Source of the DNA: Ophiura sarsii
Lineage: Eukaryota; Echinodermata; Ophiuroidea; Amphilepidida; Ophiuridae
Assembly (NCBI GenBank): GCA_035610835.1
Contig: CM069452.1
Location: 5,484,171 to 5,548,170 of the forward strand
DNA: 64,000 nucleotides
Direction of reading: 5' to 3'
Notes under the pieces: model-generated
Told to the model about the DNA's origin: nothing
Database searches by the model: none
What the model saw: the letters and a program-made list of their open reading frames with translations, nothing else
Part shown: positions 56,789-64,000 of the stretch, one piece after another
Layout: each line of letters opens with the position of its first letter
How positions within the stretch are numbered: position 1 is the stretch's first letter
Made by a program: the position numbers and the translations under genes

Positions 56789-57196
56789 GGCCTAAAAAAA
56801 AAAGAAGTTTGATTGGCGTAACCCGACCGACCCTAAATACATCGCCGACCCTGAATAATTTTGTTATTATTTTGAGGGGAAAAAAATAAATATATATATA
56901 TATTTATAAAAATTGAACAAAGTATTAAAGCTTTTGACTGTTTGCTTTCAATTTCGGCTATTTTAAGTCCCCATCGAAATGATATATTGTTGAACACAAC
57001 GATACATTTTTGCCCGGCAATTAAATACGCTAGAGCTATGATTTGTGTGTAGGCCCTACTGCTGTCTTTCAAGTGTTCAAAAGTAGGTGATTTGAAAGAA
57101 GAAAAAAAATAATAATAATAAAATAAAAAAAATCCCGACCGACCTACCCTATTTGTTTTGGTCATGTTACGCCAATCAAACCTCTTTTTTTAGGCC
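56789..57196. mobile_element. PIF/Harbinger-type MITE, GTTTGATTGGCGTAAC subfamily
   Basis: GGCCTAAAAAAAAAAGAAGT then TTGATTGGCGTAAC at the left is mirrored by GTTACGCCAATCAAACCTC then TTTTTTTAGGCC at the right; TAA duplicated (56786-56788, 57197-57199). Next to both ends are CCCGACCGACC-type words in inverted arrangement. Confidence 0.9.
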
Positions 57197-57379
57197 TAAT
57201 TGAAGGCGAACCTAATTCCATGACAAATGTTTAATTTGTCAAATAAGACCACATTTTTGACGAATTAATATTCTCTGTGTATATGGGCATGAAGGCTTAT
57301 TATAGTGCGAAAACATTATGATGGTAATTTGTATATCGGCAGTTGAGCAAATAATACAATTTGTATTGCCCTGATCACC

Positions 57380-57404
57380 GGGGGAGGGGGGGGGGGGGGG
57401 GGGG
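57380..57404. repeat. G-rich homopolymer tract
   Basis: GGGGGA followed by a long G run in non-coding sequence. Confidence 0.85.
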
Positions 57405-57818
57405 AATCAGCGACAGCAAATACTCAAATGTATAATATTTAATCCACTTATTTGATTGGCCATATTCCAGTATCTTAAAAGATGTGGACTTCCGTACGCC
57501 ATAGCCATCCTACAATATCATCGAATGTTTTCATGGGTTTTTATTTTTCTTCTAGAAATACCAGGATTGTTTATACAGAAACACTGAATTGGGACGGTTC
57601 TCCGTGTTTAAGGTTCCTAAAATAATAGGGTCATAGAGGAGTCATATAGATATAAGTCATATTGCATAAATAGTCCTGTACGACAATGTCTACTATTGTC
57701 TGTCTCTTTTTACCGTCATTGGCGGCTATAGAATATGTTGACTATTTTGTATGTAATCATTGCTATAAAACAATAGTTATCTTTTGAACATTAAACTCAT
57801 GGCATGCATGATGCATGT

Positions 57819-57862
57819 CATCTGAGACTAATATAACTAAATAGTTATATTAGTCTCAGATG
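57819..57862. repeat. Perfect 21-bp hairpin, 2-base loop
   Basis: CATCTGAGACTAATATAACTA (57819-57839), AA, then its exact complement (57842-57862). It lies 55 bp left of the foldback element at 57918. Confidence 0.95.
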
Positions 57863-57917
57863 TCATTAATGTCATGCTGGATGTCCAAAGTCCTCTATGA
57901 TTTTATTGTATTGACTA

Positions 57918-58996
57918 CAGGCTGTCCCAAAATGATTAGTACCCATCGATGCCCGAAGTTTTCATCATCAAAATCAATGAAATTAGATCCGTTGTTATTT
58001 TTATCACTGTACCCTTTTATTAGAATTTTAGATCATGAATATCTGACTTATTTTAATGAAGTTACACTCCATTGTGTAAGACATGGTGATTTCACCTTTT
58101 TGGCAAAGTGCAAAAAAATGTGTTTTTAAAGAGCTTGTTTGAAAGAAACTAATACATTCTCTTGATCTCTTGTCTGCTAATATCTTTGGTTCCTTTCTAT
58201 TTTAAACTGCTATTGTATCATATTGTTGTTCAAAACATTAATACTTCTTCATTTTGATTCAATTTGAAGAGTAAAAATAGATCGTCACGCATGAGCGACC
58301 CCAAGCTTTGTTTCTATAATGAGCTAGCTTTGAGGCTAAACTTGAGGAACATAATAACAGGTAAAGACGTGGTCATGGGGAATTAGCAGTGGCTTAGACT
58401 TCTTTTTCATATTGGGGGATGCAATTTCCTACAAACTTGGTAAAAATGATATAGTCCCTTTGTGTTTAACCTCAGGAAATCCATTCTCCAACGTGAAAAT
58501 GAAATATAAGCCACTGGTGATTCACCAAATACCACTTCATTAAGAAGTCCCTAAACACTTGTCAAATAAAACAATGCACGTGGTCACTCAAGTGTGACAA
58601 ACTTCTTTTACCCGTTAAATTGAATTAAGGAGACGAATTATTAATGATTTGAACACCCATATCTAATAATAGTTACAACAGAAAGACACCCAAGATTATA
58701 TTGAGCAGACAAGAGATTATGAGAATACACAAGTTTCTTTCAAACAAGCTGTAATCATGGTAATAGCACACACATTTTTAGCACTTTGTCAAAAAGGTGA
58801 AATCACCATGTTTTTACATAATGGAGTGTATCTTGAGTTTGATAAATCCGATATTCATGATCTAAAACTCTAATGAGATAGTACATTATGACAAAGATGA
58901 TGTAAAAACAACGGATCTATAGTCATCGATTTTGATGATGACAAAAATTATTGAACTTTGGGCATCGATGGGTACTAATCATTTTGGGACAGCCTG
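57918..58996. mobile_element. Mariner-type foldback element, about 250-bp arms
   Basis: CAGGCTGTCCCAAAATGATT at the left and AATCATTTTGGGACAGCCTG at the right are perfect inverted ends abutted by TA (57916-57917, 58997-58998). Pairing continues with small gaps through TGGTGATTTCACCTTTTTG, TTTGAAAGAAACT and near-matches such as TCTTGTCTGCT/AGCAGACAAGA, so each arm is about 250 bp. The spacer (about 58180-58700) encodes no transposase. Ends like CAGGNTGTCCCAAAA are typical of Tc1/mariner relatives. Confidence 0.9.
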
Positions 58997-58998
58997 TA

Positions 58999-60124
58999 CA
59001 TGGATTATCTCGTGGAGACGCGGTCACTCATGTATACGAGGGTCATTCAATTAGTTCTACCTCCTCGATCATAACATCGCTAATATGAATGTTAGCCTCA
59101 TGACATTTAGCATGATTATAGCTCTGAATCATATATACATAGTAAATCAGAATTGATATCTAATTCACCTTTGTTTTGATGCGGTCAAAGCCAGATAGAG
59201 ATTTTTGACCGTAACGGAAACGGAAATTTACCTTTAAAATAAATACAAGTTTTTCGGGGTTTTTCTGTATTGTATATGGTTAGATATTATATAAGAGCAC
59301 GATTTAAATACTTAAAATGGAAATCAATGAACGATATCTGAATAGATTACAGTATTATCATGTATAAATAAGATTGTTAGCAATATTAACTCTTGTGGGC
59401 CTGAAAATAGTGTAATATCACCTCGAATGTATTGCTATGCTTTTGACATAGGCCTACTGGAATACTGCTAATCAATCCAATGTCCGTTGTTACAAATCAA
59501 GCCACATTTATGCCTCGTATATGTTAAATCTTGTATGATAGTCACCTTTATAAGTTTCCTCATGAGTAACCTTCCGAATAGACAATTAGGTATGCATGCT
59601 AGAAAATTATCTCTTCGAAAGACTTGTAATCCTTCTATTTAGTCCGGTATTTCTGATGTGGTTCTGGATAATCAGAGGGCATTTTGTTTCCTAAGAAATA
59701 AGTCACCTTTATCATTTATAGTCTGTTAAAGAGATATTGAATTTTGAATTGAAACAAACCCCTTAAGAACTGGATTGGTATGGTCATATGTCTTGGTTAA
59801 GGTATAAATCAGATTATGACACGAGTCGGATCACTATAGCTTCATCATCTGATCGAAGTAGTGAATGCATTTAGTCAGGTCTGGATCTGGATCTGGAAGA
59901 ATACTGTCCAACGCTCCTGATGGAGTCAAACGGACAGGGTTTGTGTGCGCATGTAATGATGTGTTTTGCTTAGTCTTGCTTGCTTAACTCTTGCAGATGG
60001 TCAATCAAGTGTATTGGGTTTTGTAATCGTGTAATCCATATATCATTCCAACGATATCGTTAAAAGCTTGCATTCAAAAACCTTTGGAGTTGGATAATAA
60101 ACTCCATTAATTTGGAGGGTTTTG
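58999..60124. other. Non-coding stretch, no confirmed exon
   Basis: A GGTCTGGATCTGGATCTGGA motif at 59878 can be read open for about 30 codons but lacks good splice sites (see rejected items). Confidence 0.4.
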
Positions 60125-60316
60125 TCATTGCTTTCGGGGGATACGCTTGCCAGCAGGCTGTGCTTTCATCATGTTCATGTCAGATTGAGACCAAATCTGG
60201 CGGCCATTGTCTGCATACCCGGGGATACAGGGCATACAGTGGAAGCGAAGACGGTAATCGTCTTTTGGTGGAAGTGACGTTAAGACAATGCAAAGACCAA
60301 TTATATTCCTTGCCAT
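60125..60316 (-). CDS. Possible small ORF or exon, unidentified
   Basis: On the minus strand an ORF from ATG at 60316 gives 63 codons: MARNIIGLCIVLTSLPP (short hydrophobic start), a middle with YRLRFHCMPCIPGYADNG and a basic tail GKRIPRKQ. C/G-ending codons are more frequent than in the surrounding DNA, and it overlaps the GC-richest stretch nearby. The opposite strand is also open over the same bases, so it may be coincidence. No acceptor or family match is evident. Confidence 0.2.
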   Translation of the reverse strand: MARNIIGLCIVLTSLPPKDDYRLRFHCMPCIPGYADNGRQIWSQSDMNMMKAQPAGKRIPRKQ

Positions 60317-60405
60317 AATAAAATAATTGTTCATATCCATCCTGTAAAAGAGGTATCAGTAAGACCCATTAGACCTATCATGTATATGGGAGGAGTTCAG
60401 AGCAG

Positions 60406-60413
60406 TGACGTCA
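60406..60413. promoter_or_regulatory. Perfect CRE-like octamer
   Basis: TGACGTCA, about 50 bases before ATTTATAAG. The combination resembles a CREB-type promoter, but no transcript can be tied to it. Confidence 0.25.
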
Positions 60414-60814
60414 GATTGTTGGGTATCTAGATAATAGTGACATCCTCTCCATGCCCAGCAATTTATAAGCAGACACGCGCATGCCTACATTGTATAGCTT
60501 AAAATGGTCAGATGTCCAACGTTTGCTCTTAGCTTTCAGCCTCAGATCAGGTTATGCATTCCCTGGATGAACAAGTTCATATTTTGTAGAAATGAATGAG
60601 ATAATGACAAAGTAAGGATTGTACAACTACTTTTCCACTGCAAGGCTATAGCTACGGACAAATCATAGCAGTTTTTAAGTGGTTTGACATCATCATGTGC
60701 ACGGGGAATACTTGTAGTAGCAAGGATATGGCAATGCAACGGTGAGTTCATGAGTTTGAATTTTGAGACATCATCATCACCATGATCACTGCATGAATTA
60801 TGCATCGTGTTTAA

Positions 60815-61167
60815 GGGACATAATGTCATGTTGAATTTTTTTAATTTTAAATCATTTACTTCAGATTTCAAGATGAAAATTAAAAATTGCCATTATTGTT
60901 GTTTCTACTAAAAAAAACCAGCAAAACTTGATTAAAACAATGTTTTAAATAATGTTGGAATACCATCCTTAACCATGTAAAATGCTAGTTGCGGCTCTAC
61001 CAGCATTTTTCAATCGACGTTTTGTTGTACAAAGAGGGCCGAATTTTCTTAATCCTTAGGGGTAACTTAAAACATGTAATACCATTGTCAAAATATACAA
61101 ATCCCAGTTTTTATCATATATTTTTGTAATTGAGGGCGCTGCCTCCAGCACATCTCTTAACGCCCCT
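60815..61167 (-). mobile_element. TTAA MITE, AGGGACA family, inverted copy
   Basis: GGGACATAATG after TTAA (60811-60814) and ACGCCCCT before TTAA (61168-61171). On the minus strand it lines up with 10687-11085 along its length, including AAGAGATGTGCTGGAGGCAG and the AAAATGCT...AGCATTTT core. Confidence 0.85.
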
Positions 61168-61171
61168 TTAA

Positions 61172-62199
61172 TTACAGGTACTAATAACATACCTCAGATG
61201 CCACATTCTCTTGGGGTGAACGTGGCAGGGTTAGGGACCCAATTAAAAGCCCATTTTAGTTACCCAAAAACGTATTGATTTTTATCTTGAATACTATTGT
61301 TTTATTGCGGTTGATTAATTGCAGTCAATTAATTTCATTTCTATCAATTGGAGACATGCAGCTATTGTTACATGTAGGTTTAGACTTGGGCAAAAATACG
61401 GATCAGACATTTCAATGGAATGTTTTATCAGCAGCGGTAGCAAAATCTGGGAGCAAAATACGTAGTCGAAACCTTCGCATACTCGCTCTCGGAGTTACGC
61501 ACCTCATACTTTCCCTCATAGTGATAATTGATATACAGCGTATATAGAGGGGTCTAATTGGTCAAGACCAATTATCGACGCTTTAAAAATGCTCTTTTCA
61601 GAGCCACTTCGTTGGTGGGTTAACCAATGGCAAGGGGTTGTTTCAATGGTGATTATCAAGTTGTAATCTCCGGATATTTTGTTTTATGGCGCTTTGATCT
61701 TTCTGGAAAGGCGCCTTATATACATGTAAATGTTGATTATGTATGTAGGCCTATCAATATCATGCCTATAATTCTACTGAGAGTTTGAAAGTTGCAAACT
61801 TCTTCGACGGAGAAACCGTTATAGGCCTACCGATAGTGTGGGAGCTTCATTTATCATGTTTATCAACAGCCTATGGGATCTACCGTCGCCTTCACGCCTT
61901 TAAACATGTTAAAAGGCACGTCCTCTTATTAATGTGAGTGCTGTAATTATTGTGAACTATTAATCAAATGCATATACAAGTATACATTTTGGAAAGAAAT
62001 TGGATCAGAGAATTTGGCGGCAATTTTGACCAAAAATGTTTTGTTGTTGAGAAAATCACAAAATTCACTTTTTTGACCCAAATTGTTTTGAACAAAGCTT
62101 ACAAAAATAACGTTTTAAAAAAGAAAATCGTCCCTAGGTTAGTGTCTTAACATCATCATCAAGCGATTTGAGCATTTTTAACTCAAAATGATTTTGTTA
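61172..62199. other. Non-coding stretch, no gene seen
   Basis: TGGCGCTTTGATCTTTCTGG then AAAGGCGCCTTATATACATG (about 61687-61726) resembles an inverted LINE tail. No exon confirmed. Confidence 0.4.
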
Positions 62200-62356
62200 G
62201 TTTTGTTCTAAAAATGTGGGTCAAAAAGTGATTTTAAGTTTTTCTCAAAAATAAATTGGTCAAAATGATGGTAATAATAGAATACATATAAAAGTAAAAA
62301 ATAATAGAGAAATAAGAAATTCAGTTTTTGAAACAAGTGCCGGGTTGACACTGCCC
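62200..62356 (-). mobile_element. End fragment of the 3.3-kb TTAA element family
   Basis: On the minus strand: TTAA, GGGCAGTGTCAACCCGGCAC then TTGTTTCAAAAACTGAATTTC, matching the start of 3263-4313 for over 100 bp. TTAA is at 62357-62360. The other end was not found. Confidence 0.8.
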
Positions 62357-62698
62357 TTAACAGGCTCTACATGAATTAATTCTCTTATTGAATATTAAAA
62401 TAAAACAAGCTATTGCTGTTGATGTATTCTACATTCTATGACTGTTAAAAATATTTCAAAATGGCGCTTTCCCGTTGTCATATTGGAACGATGAAATCGC
62501 GTGACATCGTCGTCTGACGCCAGCCCAAAACTGGCCCCGCCATCAACGCTTTTGTTATAGAATAGAATTGCTGTATACAGTTTTATACTATTGTAGCCGC
62601 AATGAAGGTGATTAAAGTCGCTAACGAGATTCATCAATAAAAGATATACGACAGTGATAGGGAAAATGACCAAGAGGAGAGGAGTTAACCCTTTCCAC

Positions 62699-62929
62699 GC
62701 GACAGGCAGCTGCAGACGACTTCCAAAATGTCACAAAATGTTATAAAAGGGTCAAAATTGTTAAATTTCATAACCATTTTTGGAATCACCATGAGAAATA
62801 CATTGAATTAAATACAAACATGCCTAGTATTGGTTCAGTTATCCTTGAGATAGACTTAAAAAGTTGGGAAAGGTCTCTGAAATAAAGGTTTTGTATAATA
62901 GTAAAACTATACAGCCGCGTGGAGATGAG
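62699..62929 (+). mobile_element. TTAA MITE, CACTTTCC family, copy 4
   Basis: CCCTTTCCACGCG after TTAA (62695-62698); the right end GCCGCGTGGAGATGAG is followed by TTGA, a mutated TTAA. Interior as in 28235-28465 (CAAACATGCCTAGTATTGGT). Confidence 0.85.
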
Positions 62930-62995
62930 TTGACTGATGAGAGGAAGGAAGCGCGCTTTGAGTCCAGCTTCCTTTATTTCCATGGCTTAGTGCTT

Positions 62996-63316
62996 ATGCA
63001 GGCATCAATGTGCATCTTGAACCTACCCTCCTCAAGGTTAGTCAAAGATTAGACGCCTAATCTTTGCCTAGTAATATTTTTGAAGAGGTGAATCTTGAAC
63101 TAATTTATACACTGGACAGGTGAATCTATGGTGAATCTTCACCTATATTTCAACTTCTCCCACATATTACTATTGAACGAACATGGTTCACTAAGGTGAA
63201 TCTTCACCCTACAAATTGCAGGATAGACCTTATCTTGACCTAATGTATCCTGAAAAAGGTGAATACAGGTGAATGCTTGAGGAGGGTAGGTTCAAGCTGC
63301 ACATTGATCCCTGCAT
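62996..63316. mobile_element. MITE with 40-bp ends and AGGTGAATCTTCACCT core
   Basis: ATGCAGGCATCAATGTGCAT then CTTGAACCTACCCTCCTCAAG at the left is mirrored at the right by CTTGAGGAGGGTAGGTTCAAG then CTGCACATTGATCCCTGCAT. A TTA may be duplicated at both sides. Inside, AGGTGAATCTTCACC-type palindromic words recur. Confidence 0.8.
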
Positions 63317-64000
63317 TAGCTGTTGTGTTTTCGATTTCTAGTGCGATCCCAAACACAACAGCGCAGTGTATCCTGATTATTCGCCTAGTATTTATACAAA
63401 TACCAACGCCATTTCAATATTATAAATTACCCTATAGGAGCTATTAGGAATTGTTGTATTATAGATAAAGCTTCTAATTGAATGAAGAGGCAGCATTAGG
63501 GCCGTATTATTATTTCCCTTTCGGTAAAAAGTTCATGAATAATTAATCAACCTCTATGGTGTAGTCTGACAATTTTGACCTTTGACTTCGATTGTTGGTC
63601 AATGGATTTACTCAAGTAAAACTAATCCTAATTATCACTAGTCTTTAATCTCTCACTGACAACTGATCTCTTTATTCGATTCTCTTGTCGGAAATTCTAC
63701 AATAACATCTTCATTCAGTAAGGTTAGGAGGGACGCACCATTAGATACTCAGGGGGGGGGGGGGGCGGCATGGAAGTTTTAAAAAAAAATTGCCCACTAT
63801 CCAGGGAAAAATCCACTTTGCCCACCAACCAGGAAAAAAAAGAGTTGACCACTGCTGAGTAAAAAAACAAAAAACGGACTCGCCCAACTCGGGCTTATCT
63901 CGGGCAGATGCCAAAGAAGATTTCGTGTGCAGTCCAACATGCTTAGCAACACTACAGTAGCAACAGGGCTTTCTCCAAAACAAACAGTGTAAAACATATG
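63317..64000. other. Non-coding window end with G run
   Basis: A G run at about 63752-63765. Minus-strand ORFs at 63741-63997 read through it and have no domains. No exon recognised. Confidence 0.45.

Noticed and set aside
59878..59962. Possible second exon (SGSGSGRILSNAPDGVKRTG) in the right phase for the 49030 exon
   Set aside because: The acceptor lacks a pyrimidine tract and the downstream donor is weak; cannot be supported without transcripts.
3263..62356. CRISPR-like arrays among the short repeats
   Set aside because: Repeat units are tandem or inverted with no unique spacers, and the DNA is eukaryotic.

Overview
The window looks like AT-rich, repeat-dense nuclear DNA from an animal, most likely a marine invertebrate and possibly an ambulacrarian (echinoderm or hemichordate). 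That placement is tentative. It rests on the crowd of short inverted-repeat DNA elements, a tRNA-derived SINE with a V-SINE-like central motif, CR1/L2-type LINE debris, metazoan TTAGGG-like motifs and metazoan-style splice signals. There are no bacterial operons and no long ORFs; nearly every ORF of 60-130 codons lies inside a repeat or has no coding character.

Genes: only two exons can be supported. A 3'-terminal coding exon on the + strand (14651-14762) ends an unidentified gene whose other exons I could not find to its left. A 5' coding exon on the + strand (49030-49112) starts a second unidentified gene; it has an in-frame stop just upstream and a consensus donor, and its first intron probably fills most or all of the rest of the window. 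A weak minus-strand ORF at 60125-60316 is listed with low confidence. About 34 kb between the two exons has no recognisable host gene.

Repeats, left to right: TA-flanked MITEs (1.4-1.9 kb); a 1.05-kb TTAA-flanked element (3.3-4.3 kb); more TTAA MITEs; a TIR element at 8.2-9.2 kb carrying a tRNA-like insertion; paired MITEs around the 14.65-kb exon; foldback elements (15.9, 51.5, 57.9 kb); seven PIF/Harbinger (Tourist-like) MITEs with 3-bp TNA target duplications (19.8, 22.4, 28.6, 29.6, 33.7, 36.3, 56.8 kb); a tRNA-Met-headed SINE (24.5-24.8 kb); a 5'-truncated, frameshifted LINE (26.0-27.6 kb); two tandem arrays with 91-bp and 113-bp units (44.9-47.6 kb); and minisatellites at 42.3 and 56.4 kb.

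The most unusual signal is a set of short elements (8.6, 13.4, 23.4 kb, and a tandem pair at 40.4-41.0 kb). Each carries a tRNA-like segment with a Pol III B-box placed internally, and the best copies are bounded by inverted telomere-like motifs (TAACCCTAAC at one end, GTTAGGGTTA at the other). The pair at 40 kb sits inside an older MITE. The cleanest insertion record is a TTAA MITE inside the 113-bp array: the array register is displaced by exactly element plus 4-bp target duplication.
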